Part shown: positions 1 to 5,180 of the stretch, piece by piece | Numbering within the stretch: the stretch's first letter is position 1 | How the letters are laid out: each line of letters starts with the position of its first letter | Origin: Oscillospiraceae bacterium | GTDB taxonomy: Bacteria > Bacillota > Clostridia > Oscillospirales > Acutalibacteraceae | Direction of reading: 5' to 3' | Length of the DNA: 6,934 nt | Assembly: GCA_003499325.1 (NCBI GenBank) | Contig: DNIP01000074.1 | Span: forward strand, 1 to 6,934 | Notes under the pieces: model-generated | Told to the model about the DNA's origin: nothing | Databases searched by the model: none | What the model saw: only the letters and a program-made list of their open reading frames with translations | Program-made: the position numbers and the translations under genes

Positions 1-569
1 TCGACCGCCTCCTCGGCGGTGAGGTAGGTGTCACAGCGGGTCTTTTTCAATACGGTCTTTTTCGGCAGACCGGAGCGTTCGCTGATGATATCGACCAGCG
101 TGGTGCGGATCTGCTTGAGGCTGTCCAGGTACACCTGGATCTCGTCGGGCTTCAAGCCCGAGAAGTCGCCCGAGCCGTAGCTGGGATCGTGGATCATCAG
201 CTGCGAGTGGGGGAACATCTCGCGGCTTGTGCCCGCGAGGAAGAGGATGGACGCCATCGAGGCGGCTGTACCGGTGCAGACGGTCTTTACGGGGGAGCGC
301 ATCATGCGGATGTAATCAAAAACGATCAGTCCGGAGATCACCTCTCCGCCGCCGCTGTTGATGTACAGCGTGATCTCCTTACCCGGGTCACGCTGCTCCA
401 GGTACATCAGCTGCTTGAGCAGCTCGTTCATCGACTCTGCGTTGATCGGACAGGTCAGCCACAGCTTTCTGTCCAGCATCATCATGTCCTCCAAAGCGAG
501 GGCTTCTTTGCCGCGCACGGTTTCCTCCAGCGCGAGGGTTCGGTTGGTTGCGATATGGTGGATTGACAT
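1..569 (-). CDS. ClpP-family serine protease, divergent paralogue (3' end cut by window edge)
   Basis: Reverse-strand reading from ATG at 569 gives 189 codons with no stop before the window edge. Family ClpP proteins run about 195-205 aa, so perhaps 10-20 C-terminal residues are missing. The ClpP/crotonase core is clear: ITLYINSGGGEV (66-77), the nucleophile motif GTAASMAS with Ser104, LMIHDP with His127, and a late Asp180 in CDTYLTAEEAV, which together make the Ser-His-Asp triad. ClpP forms tetradecameric cytoplasmic protease chambers fed by Clp ATPases. The motifs depart from housekeeping ClpP (INSPGG, GQAASMGA, MIHQP), so this is probably a second, specialised ClpP, or one half of a mixed complex. 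AAAGGAGAGG lies about 8-10 nt before the ATG and overlaps the stop of the upstream 282-aa gene, so translation is probably coupled. No clpX or other ATPase gene is visible. Family assignment is firm; the specific role is unknown. Confidence 0.9.
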   Translation of the reverse strand, partial: MSIHHIATNRTLALEETVRGKEALALEDMMMLDRKLWLTCPINAESMNELLKQLMYLEQRDPGKEITLYINSGGGEVISGLIVFDYIRMMRSPVKTVCTGTAASMASILFLAGTSREMFPHSQLMIHDPSYGSGDFSGLKPDEIQVYLDSLKQIRTTLVDIISERSGLPKKTVLKKTRCDTYLTAEEAV

Positions 570-586
570 AGATATCTTCCTCTCCT

Positions 587-1435
587 TTACCTTTCATATT
601 CTGTGAGTTCGGTCATGTTTTGGCGGATCTTTTCCGGCGTCTTTCCTCTGCTTTCGGCATATGCCGCGAAGGGAGACACCAGAAGTGTGTAGACGATATT
701 AACGAGCTTTTTTCTTTCGCTCTGTGTGATTGGGGCAGACTCGAGCATCTCATAGCAGTTGAGCAGTATGGCGCCGACCGCCATTACGAGCGTTTTGTCG
801 CTGTCCGTGAGCGACTGATCGACGCATTCCTGAGGATAGTCCCTCACATACGCCAGCACGCTGTCGATGTCGCTGCGCCTTTTGGGATCGTTCGTGTTCT
901 GCCTGAGCCACATCAGATAGCTCTGTGGGTCGGCGTACAGGAACTGCCTGAGCGCAAAGGAGACCCTGCTGTCCTCGCAGTGGATCGGGCGGTTTCCGGC
1001 CAGGATATCCTCCTCGCTGTAATAGAACCGCAGCGCGACGACCGAGGTGGCGGCGATCAGCGCACGGCTGCTGTATTTGAACCGCTCCTTCTGGCTTTCG
1101 AATACGTCGCGGATCATCAGCATGAATTCGGAGAAAGAGAGGATGGAAGCCTGTGACTGAGAGATCCCGCTTTTTCTGAAGATTGCGGGATAATCGAGCG
1201 AGTTGCCTCTGTTGATGATCGAGCGGCGGAACACCTCGATCGCGGTCGACTCTGCCAGATAGCCAAAGACGTCGGTGAGCAGAGCGTAACTGGAGACGGC
1301 GGGAACGGTTGCCGCGCTGATCTTATCCTTGAGCGGAATACTCGGATCGGCGAGCATATCGGTTGGTTGTTTTGCGGCGCTGTGCGGATGCGCCCCGGTC
1401 TTTTTTTGAATCGGCTTGCGGATGTTATCCTCCAT
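587..1435 (-). CDS. Orphan 282-aa protein, first gene of the clpP-like operon
   Basis: I do not recognise this protein. The start at 1435 follows AGGAGG with 8 nt spacing. A basic, probably disordered N-terminus (residues 1-35, rich in Lys, Gln and Pro) leads into a mostly helical body. It has hydrophobic helices near 125-137, 215-226 and 244-256, but no signal peptide and no convincing membrane span. It is probably cytoplasmic. No nucleotide-binding, metal or catalytic motif stands out. Its TAA stop (587-589) lies in the ribosome binding site of the clpP-like gene, leaving 17 bp between them, so the two are almost certainly cotranscribed and translationally coupled. Context suggests, but does not show, that it is a partner, adaptor or substrate of that protease. 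The start is preceded by a 32-codon leader ORF and a hairpin with a U-run, which suggests attenuation. Reading frames on the opposite strand here are shadows of this gene. Confidence 0.85.
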   Translation of the reverse strand: MEDNIRKPIQKKTGAHPHSAAKQPTDMLADPSIPLKDKISAATVPAVSSYALLTDVFGYLAESTAIEVFRRSIINRGNSLDYPAIFRKSGISQSQASILSFSEFMLMIRDVFESQKERFKYSSRALIAATSVVALRFYYSEEDILAGNRPIHCEDSRVSFALRQFLYADPQSYLMWLRQNTNDPKRRSDIDSVLAYVRDYPQECVDQSLTDSDKTLVMAVGAILLNCYEMLESAPITQSERKKLVNIVYTLLVSPFAAYAESRGKTPEKIRQNMTELTEYER

Positions 1436-1438
1436 GCG

Positions 1439-1537
1439 TCATACCTCCTTTTGGGGATAAAAAAATCTGAAAATGACATACATCGCCCTATGGCGGATGC
1501 AAGTAATTTTCAGACTGTTCCTATATATACACAACAT
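1439..1537 (-). CDS. Candidate 32-aa leader peptide ORF upstream of the 282-aa gene
   Basis: ATG at 1537 is preceded by AAAAGGAGGG with 8 nt spacing, as good a Shine-Dalgarno as any in the window. The frame runs 32 codons to TGA at 1439-1441, so its last codons overlap the ribosome binding site of the 282-aa gene, whose ATG begins 3 nt after the TGA. The peptide is basic and hydrophobic, starting MLCIYRNS and ending FRFFYPQKEV. It has no run of a single amino acid of the classic biosynthetic-attenuator kind and no clear signal peptide. A hairpin with U7 lies inside the ORF, so a translating ribosome would melt it. The likely role is regulatory (leader translation coupled to readthrough and to downstream initiation). 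It could be a chance ORF. Confidence 0.5.
   Translation of the reverse strand: MLCIYRNSLKITCIRHRAMYVIFRFFYPQKEV
1459..1514 (-). terminator. Terminator-like hairpin with U7 in the leader (candidate attenuator)
   Basis: A perfect 9-bp inverted repeat, TCTGAAAAT (1466-1474) with ATTTTCAGA (1506-1514), encloses a second stem: CATC (1481-1484) with GATG (1496-1499) and GCC (1485-1487) with GGC (1492-1494) around a CTAT loop, with one bulged G. Read on the minus strand, the base of the stem is followed at once by seven T (1459-1465), the layout of an intrinsic terminator. It ends a few nt before the AAAAGGAGG ribosome binding site of the 282-aa gene. The outer stem is AU-rich and the internal loop is imperfect, so strength is uncertain. 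Being upstream of the gene, it would act as an attenuator. Confidence 0.5.
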
Positions 1538-1578
1538 GGCTGTGCCCTCCTTTTATTCAATCCTGACTGCTTCTTTAT

Positions 1579-1594
1579 CCGATGGTTCCATCGG
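1579..1594. repeat. Perfect short hairpin, CCGATGG / CCATCGG
   Basis: A 16-bp perfect palindrome with 7-bp arms separated by TT. There is no T-run on either side, so it is not an obvious terminator. It lies about 50 nt upstream of the leader ORF start on the minus strand and could be an operator or part of a structured leader RNA. Confidence 0.4.
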
Positions 1595-1719
1595 CACGAT
1601 TCCATACATTCAATTCAGCTCATGCGTGAGCATTTATTTTTCGGTTGTGGGGTGTGAGGTGGTTTGATTCTCCTTTGATCGGTGTCGCCGCCGATTGATG
1701 TGCTCCTATCTTAGCAGGA

Positions 1720-1747
1720 GGGATGCGCACTTTTCGTGCCATCGTCC
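1720..1747. repeat. Hairpin unit A (first of two similar ~28-bp units)
   Basis: The unit begins GGGATGCGCAC, continues with TTTTCGTGCC and ends ATCGTCC. It resembles the unit at 1791-1816, which begins GGGATGCGAC and continues CTTTTCTGCC. It folds as GATG(C)GCAC with GTGCCATC. On the minus strand the same bases encode the start MARKVRIP of a 40-codon frame (1742-1620). Confidence 0.45.
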
Positions 1748-1790
1748 TCACAGCTTCATCGGAGCGGGTGGGATTGTTATTATGCCATAG

Positions 1791-1816
1791 GGGATGCGAC
1801 CTTTTCTGCCCATCTC
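1791..1816. repeat. Hairpin unit B (second of two similar units)
   Basis: A diverged copy of unit A, 71 bp further along in the same orientation. The shared core is GGGATGCG, then CTTTTC, then a GCC-ATC-TCC ending. On the minus strand it encodes the start MGRKGRIP of a 21-codon frame (1813-1748), whose TGA lies 5 nt before the ATG of the frame in unit A. Confidence 0.45.
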
Positions 1817-1852
1817 CGCGCCGTCGGCAAAGATGCTGACCTATTTAGGAAA

Positions 1853-1989
1853 AGTGTCATTCTGAGGCGTCGCCGAAGAATCTTAACGTGCACGCTTTCC
1901 GTTAGATGACACATTACAGGTGCCATCTAACGGATTCATTACAGTTTAGGATCCTTCGCGGGACACGCTTGTCCGCTCAGGATGACACT
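1853..1989. repeat. 137-bp nested palindromic repeat element (REP/MITE-like)
   Basis: Three nested inverted-repeat pairs share one centre. Outer: AGTGTCATTCTGAG (1853-1866) with CTCAGGATGACACT (1976-1989), 13 of 14 complementary. Middle: CGAAGAATCTTA (from 1874) with TAGGATCCTTCG (ending 1958), 10 of 12. Inner: CCGTTAGATGACAC (1899-1912) with GTGCCATCTAACGG (1920-1933), 13 of 14, with a 7-nt loop. The signature TGTCATTCTGAG...GAAGAATC is one I recall as a dispersed intergenic repeat in many bacterial genomes. It has no coding capacity and is probably a non-autonomous element. Its transcript would form a very stable hairpin and could end or stabilise the mRNA of the gene finishing at 2031. Confidence 0.75.
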
Positions 1990-1998
1990 CCGGGGGAC

Positions 1999-2017
1999 TG
2001 TCGCGTCGGTTGCGACA
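1999..2017 (-). terminator. Possible 3' hairpin of the 298-aa gene
   Basis: TGTCGC (1999-2004) and GCGACA (2012-2017) form a 6-bp GC-rich stem with a 7-nt loop, 14 nt past the stop of the minus-strand gene. It is followed by C- and G-rich sequence rather than T, so it is a weak terminator candidate; the larger palindrome next to it may do the job. Confidence 0.25.
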
Positions 2018-2030
2018 TCTCCCTGTCACC

Positions 2031-2927
2031 CTATCCCTCTATCGCGACGATATCATCATAATAGGCGGTCACGATCTGGTTGGGCAGCATCGTGAGCACG
2101 TCCAGGTTGTCGAGCTGCTCGGTGATGATGATCCGGGGATTGTCATCCTTGCCGTATTCGGCGAATTTGCCCTTGACCGTGACGTCGACCGCGCCTGCTC
2201 TGCAGGTCGTCCTGAGTACGGCGGTCACGATGACGCCGGGCTTGAGGCGTTTGCGGATATTGTCCTGTGTGAGCGCGCCGTCCTCGTAGATAAGGCGCGG
2301 CGCTCCGTTCTCGTAGAACAGGTTGGAGACCAGCTCCTCGGCGCCCTGTGTAATCTGCTCGTCTTTCTTCTCGGGCAGCTTCTCGCCCATGACGTCCTCG
2401 ATCATTTGGAACGCATTTGCCTGAGCGACGTCGAGCCTATTGAATATCTGCATTGCCTTCGCGCCCATGGGGATTCTGGTGAAGGCGCCGACAGCGTTGG
2501 TGCTTACGTATTGGTAGCTGCGGGTCGGTTTGATATGCGCGGCGAAGGGGTCGCCGTTCTTCGCCATTTCATCGAGGGCGAGCTGACGCTCACGCACTTC
2601 CGTCGCCTCGTCACAGCTGTCCGTCAGCCGGCGGATGACCGCTTCATACATTGCGCCGATCTCATCGGGCGTGCAGGTCTCGGCGTGCTCCGAGAGCAGG
2701 AGCATCAGCCCCTCCAGCGCCAGCGTCACCGTGTCCTCAAAGCTGCCTGCCGTTTGCAGCTGCAGGCGGTCGTTCTTCTCGACCGTTAACGTGAGCATCG
2801 GGGTGTGGTGCAGTAACGATGCTTTCAGCCGATTCGTGAAGAACTCGTTCAGCATGCTTTTCAGCGTTTTGTTGCTGATGTCTTTGATGTCGTCTAGATG
2901 AGTGATGTACCTTAAATTGAGTTCCAT
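2031..2927 (-). CDS. Orphan 298-aa protein of unknown function
   Basis: I do not recognise a family. The start at 2927 (MELNLRYITHLDD) is chosen because AAAGGAG lies 8 nt upstream; an in-frame extension to 3026 has no such site. The N-terminal two thirds are predicted helical and charged (for example residues 85-125 and 165-205). The C-terminal part (about 228-296) is rich in beta strands: GVIVTAVLRT, AVDVTVKGKF, PRIIITEQLD, VTAYYDDIVAIEG. There is no signal peptide, membrane span or recognisable catalytic motif; Cys residues at 85, 105 and 242 are scattered. It is probably a soluble cytoplasmic protein. It is transcribed in the same direction as the clpP-like operon but is separated from it by 595 bp containing repeats, so it is probably an independent unit. 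It ends TAG at 2031-2033. Long open frames on the plus strand here are shadows. Confidence 0.85.
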   Translation of the reverse strand: MELNLRYITHLDDIKDISNKTLKSMLNEFFTNRLKASLLHHTPMLTLTVEKNDRLQLQTAGSFEDTVTLALEGLMLLLSEHAETCTPDEIGAMYEAVIRRLTDSCDEATEVRERQLALDEMAKNGDPFAAHIKPTRSYQYVSTNAVGAFTRIPMGAKAMQIFNRLDVAQANAFQMIEDVMGEKLPEKKDEQITQGAEELVSNLFYENGAPRLIYEDGALTQDNIRKRLKPGVIVTAVLRTTCRAGAVDVTVKGKFAEYGKDDNPRIIITEQLDNLDVLTMLPNQIVTAYYDDIVAIEG

Positions 2928-3070
2928 AGCATCCGCTCCTTTCATGGCTCCAAACAGATGTGGCTTTTCGTGCACTGTAATACTATCATGCAAGATGGGC
3001 ATTTTTCTTCCTATCCTCGACATCATCTATCCTGCCCGTTATTTTATGAAGCGTTTGCGGTTTTTGAACT

Positions 3071-3100
3071 ATTATAATAATGTATACGTGCGGGCGACAA
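3071..3100 (-). promoter_or_regulatory. Possible promoter of the 298-aa gene
   Basis: On the minus strand, TTGTCG (3100-3095) and a perfect TATAAT (3076-3071) are separated by 18 bp. This would give a 5' leader of about 135 nt. An alternative, TTCAAA-n16-TAAAAT, lies just downstream. Both are plausible sigma-A sites and neither is decisive. Confidence 0.35.
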
Positions 3101-3132
3101 GAATCATCCGAAGCCACCGAATGATATTTTAC

Positions 3133-3161
3133 TTGAAATACAGCAGTATATGTATTATAAT
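3133..3161 (+). promoter_or_regulatory. Sigma-A promoter of the lipoprotein gene
   Basis: TTGAAA (3133-3138), a 17-bp spacer and TATAAT (3156-3161) form a near-consensus promoter. Transcription would start near 3168, about 75 nt before the ATG at 3243. Confidence 0.7.
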
Positions 3162-3242
3162 AAATCAGAAGGCAGTATCCGCTGCGCGTGTCATTGAGTG
3201 GTACTGCAAGGAAAATTTGAAAAAATGAATGGAGGAAACGTA

Positions 3243-4205
3243 ATGAAAAGAATTCTGTTGGTAATTTTGAGCTTGATGATCCTGACGCTCGCCGCCTGCA
3301 GCGCGGGACAGAAACCCGCTGCCGAGCCGACCGAGGCGACCAAGGATGAGGCTGCCGTCACATCCAACCGTCCCGAGGACAGCACCGCTGTCATGCTGCC
3401 GAAGTACTCGTACACCCTCAAGGGCTCTCACGAGGTCAAGGGCAGACAGGGCGTGTGCAGCGAGGGCGACTACTACTGGGTCAGCGGCTCCACCACACTC
3501 GCAAAGTACGACAAGGACTGGAACCTGATCAAGATCAACGAGGAACCCTTCAAGGGCTATGACATTGAGGTCAACCACATCGCCGACATCGACGTCTACA
3601 ACAACGAGCTGTATATCGGCGCGGAGTATTTCATGGACGGCGTAGGCAAGAACATCCAGGTCGCGGTTTATGACGGCGACACCCTCGAGCTCAAGCGCAC
3701 CTTCCCCTTTGAAGCCGAGAGCGGACAGCTCGAGTGCTCCGGTATCGCTGTCAACCCCGACAACGGCACCGTATGGATGTGCTCCTGGGTCGGCGAGGAG
3801 AGCGGCCGCTATCTGTATGGCTATGACCTGAAAACCGGCAAGTATCAGGGCAAGGTACATATGCAGATGCCGCCGCAGTGGCTGCAGGGCATCGCCTACT
3901 ATGACGGCTACTTCTACATGACCGCCGACGACGGTACCGCCGACGACAAGGAGCCCGACCACCTCTACCGCACCAAGATCAACGAGGGCGCGACCAGCTG
4001 CATCGTCACGCTCGAGCGCACCTTTGACGACGTCACCCTGCAGGGCGAGATCGAGGGCTTGACCTTTGACCACGCCACCAAGCAGCTGCTGTTGCTCTAC
4101 AACCGCGGCGCGCGCATCGTTCTGGGTATGCCTAAGGGCTTCTATGACGGATATGATAAAGAGATCAGCGAAGTGTTCGTCTATGACATGAAAGAGAGAA
4201 GCTGA
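3243..4205 (+). CDS. Secreted lipoprotein, probable beta-propeller
   Basis: The start at 3243 follows GGAGG with 7 nt spacing; an upstream in-frame GTG or ATG would place that site inside the gene. The 320-aa product opens with Met-Lys-Arg, a hydrophobic stretch and the lipobox Leu16-Ala-Ala-Cys19, so it should be lipidated and held on the outer face of the membrane. A Pro/Glu/Thr-rich linker (20-50) follows. The rest has repeating short-strand blocks with aromatic residues typical of propeller blades: GDYYWVSGSTTLAKYD (75-90), IADIDVYNNELYIGAEY (113-129), SGIAVNPDNGTVWMCSW (166-182), LQGIAYYDGYFYMTADDG (214-231) and EGLTFDHATKQLLLLY (271-286). This resembles SMP-30/NHL-like extracellular propellers, but I cannot name the family or a substrate, and no catalytic set is evident. 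It has its own promoter and terminator, so it is monocistronic. A 302-codon antisense frame is a shadow. Confidence 0.88.
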   Translation: MKRILLVILSLMILTLAACSAGQKPAAEPTEATKDEAAVTSNRPEDSTAVMLPKYSYTLKGSHEVKGRQGVCSEGDYYWVSGSTTLAKYDKDWNLIKINEEPFKGYDIEVNHIADIDVYNNELYIGAEYFMDGVGKNIQVAVYDGDTLELKRTFPFEAESGQLECSGIAVNPDNGTVWMCSWVGEESGRYLYGYDLKTGKYQGKVHMQMPPQWLQGIAYYDGYFYMTADDGTADDKEPDHLYRTKINEGATSCIVTLERTFDDVTLQGEIEGLTFDHATKQLLLLYNRGARIVLGMPKGFYDGYDKEISEVFVYDMKERS

Positions 4206-4225
4206 TCAAATCTAACTGAATCATC

Positions 4226-4261
4226 AAAAAGCTGTATTCTCAATGAGGGTACAGCTTTTTT
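4226..4261 (+). terminator. Intrinsic terminator of the lipoprotein gene
   Basis: AAAAAGCTGTA (4226-4236) pairs perfectly with TACAGCTTTTT (4250-4260), and CTC/GAG can pair inside the loop. A run of six T ends at 4261. The hairpin begins 20 nt after the stop codon. The A/T symmetry would let it work on both strands. Confidence 0.88.
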
Positions 4262-4295
4262 CGGTGAAAATACGAGGTTGCCGGAATAGAAAAAC

Positions 4296-4324
4296 TTGAC
4301 TGCGGTACGTTTTTTTGATAGTAT
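4296..4324 (+). promoter_or_regulatory. Promoter of the VOC gene
   Basis: TTGACT (4296-4301), a 17-bp spacer and TAGTAT (4319-4324). The predicted start is near 4331, giving a leader of about 40 nt to the ATG at 4371. Confidence 0.6.
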
Positions 4325-4370
4325 AACAATATTGCAATGTCTTGAATAAATATCAAATTGGAGGATAATT

Positions 4371-4748
4371 ATGAAAATCACCAGCTTTAGCCCCCTGATC
4401 ATGACGGGCGATTCCGAGAAGGCAGGCAAGGTATTTGAAGCCTTCGGCTTTTCAAAAAAGCATGAGAAGAAGGACGCGTCCGAAAATCACGATTCCGGCT
4501 TCCGCATGAAAGACGCCGACGGTCACGGTATCTCGATCGCGCAGGTCAACGGGATTCCCCGCGATATGATGGCGGTTCAGATGAACGTGGACGATCTTGA
4601 CGAGGCGATCTCCCTGCTGTCGTCCTTCGGCTTCAAGAATATGCGGGGCGAGGGCAATATTATCGACAACGGCTCCGCCAGAACTGCCGTAATGGTAGCG
4701 CCGACAGGCTTTGCGGTCAACGTTGTCTACCATGTCAAAAACAGATAA
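4371..4748 (+). CDS. VOC / glyoxalase-fold family protein
   Basis: The 125-aa product has the two beta-alpha-beta-beta-beta halves of the vicinal oxygen chelate fold. The first module runs from ITSFSPLIMTGDSEKAGKVF through FEAFGFSKK and GHGISIAQV (about 3-59). The second runs from AVQMNVDDLDEAISLLSSFG through TAVMVAPTGFAVNVVYH (68-121). Family members include glyoxalase I, dioxygenases and antibiotic-binding proteins. The usual metal ligands (His or Gln at the start of strand 1, Glu near the end of the second module) are not obvious, so metal catalysis is doubtful and a binding role is possible. The start is supported by GGAGG with 6 nt spacing. It has its own promoter, and a small, apparently frameshifted gene follows 13 bp after the stop, probably on the same transcript. 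Substrate unknown. Confidence 0.85.
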   Translation: MKITSFSPLIMTGDSEKAGKVFEAFGFSKKHEKKDASENHDSGFRMKDADGHGISIAQVNGIPRDMMAVQMNVDDLDEAISLLSSFGFKNMRGEGNIIDNGSARTAVMVAPTGFAVNVVYHVKNR

Positions 4749-4761
4749 GGAGGCAGAAGCC

Positions 4762-4900
4762 ATGGGACACAATCCCGATAGCTACCTGTTGTATGAGTAC
4801 ATGGAGAAGCTGCCCTTCACCGTCCGCTTCAAGGTACAGCTACACGGTATCCGACCGCTTTACGCGCTATCTGCCGAAGATCGAGCTGCCGCAGGCATAA
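4762..4900 (+). pseudogene. Small gene with apparent one-base frameshift
   Basis: ATG at 4762 has an excellent AAGGAGG 8 nt upstream, just past the VOC stop. The frame opens MGHNPDSYLLYEYMEKLPF and codes naturally to about residue 26 (4839). In the original frame the rest (to TGA at 4918-4920) uses several codons that look rare here (CTA three times, CGA, ATA, AGA) and reads like noise. Shifting by one base after 4839 gives YTVSDRFTRYLPKIELPQA and a TAA at 4898-4900, with codon use like its neighbours. Skipping C4840 joins the two into about 45 residues. I read this as a frameshifted small gene, or a sequencing or assembly error, of unknown function. If the unshifted frame is real, it is a 52-aa protein at 4762-4920. 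A terminator follows. Confidence 0.5.
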
Positions 4901-4978
4901 TACTAAGCAGCCACAGATGAATCAGGGTCTACCTAATCTCTTGTTCAAGCATTTTATCAGAAATAAGTATAACAGCAA

Positions 4979-5016
4979 AAACCTGCCGATCGACGTTCTG
5001 TCGTTTCGGCAGGTTT
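4979..5016 (+). terminator. Intrinsic terminator after the VOC/small-gene unit
   Basis: AAACCTGCCGA (4979-4989) pairs perfectly with TCGGCAGGTTT (5006-5016). CGAC and GTCG can extend the stem inside the loop. The GC-rich stem is followed by TTTCATTTGTT on the plus strand, and A-rich sequence lies on the other side. Confidence 0.85.
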
Positions 5017-5119
5017 CATTTGTTCTCGGTTGCTTAGGGTGACAGGAATAATCCGAAATCACGTCAAAGCCCGTTTGCTCCAATATCTCTCTTACGTCCT
5101 GATTGACGCCGCGGGATGA

Positions 5120-5147
5120 TTGACTTCATCCAAAACCCTGCTATAAT
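5120..5147 (+). promoter_or_regulatory. Strong sigma-A promoter of the PAP2 operon
   Basis: TTGACT (5120-5125), a 16-bp spacer and TATAAT (5142-5147), with TGC immediately before the -10 as an extended -10 element. Transcription should start near 5154, leaving a short leader with AAGGAG 8 nt before the ATG. TGATTGAC occurs twice (5100-5107 and 5117-5124), the second copy overlapping the -35 box; this might be a regulator site but could be chance. Confidence 0.8.
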
Positions 5148-5180
5148 GATAGTATCAATCTTCAAAAAGGAGAGAGGATA

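Larger units (their letters stand above)
1538..1852 (-). other. Gene-poor, hairpin-rich interval, possible structured RNA or long leader
   Basis: No long reading frame on either strand looks coding. On the minus strand I can draw a chain of hairpins: GATG-GCAC with GTGC-CATC around GAAAA (about 1721-1744), CTCCT with AGGAG (1703-1720), ATCGG with CCGAT (1678-1695), and the palindrome at 1579-1594. No promoter of good quality could be placed for the downstream operon; the best guess, TATATA near 1523-1528, lacks a convincing -35. The stretch may therefore be an untranslated leader of a longer transcript, an independent RNA, or decayed repeat DNA. None of the riboswitch classes I know is evident by eye. 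Confidence 0.35.

Noticed and set aside
388..597. 69-codon minus-strand frame starting MKGKGEED in the clpP-like region
   Set aside because: It overlaps the ClpP reading frame out of phase; the ClpP frame contains all family motifs and has the correctly spaced RBS.
620..1156. 178-codon open frame on the plus strand over the 282-aa gene
   Set aside because: Same reasoning: antisense shadow without a start signal.
1538..1549. 12-mer GGCTGTGCCCTC shared with the terminator at 6779-6790
   Set aside because: A 12-base match within 7 kb on two strands is expected by chance, and at 1538-1549 there is no matching second arm.
1720..1816. CRISPR array
   Set aside because: Only two diverged units, no regular spacing and no cas gene; these are hairpin repeats, not a CRISPR.
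2022..2033. Near-identical TAGGGTGACAGG at 2022-2033 (minus strand) and 5036-5047 (plus strand)
   Set aside because: A 12-base match is compatible with chance and the flanks do not match; no evidence for paired attachment sites.
2010..2789. 259-codon open frame on the plus strand over the 298-aa gene
   Set aside because: No ribosome binding site and an Arg/His/Val/Leu-biased translation typical of antisense shadows; the minus-strand gene has a clear start signal.
3165..4073. 302-codon open frame on the minus strand, antisense to the lipoprotein
   Set aside because: It has a low-complexity Val/Ala/Leu/Asp-rich translation, no ribosome binding site, and lies over a gene with a signal peptide, RBS, promoter and terminator. 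It is a shadow of GC-rich third positions.
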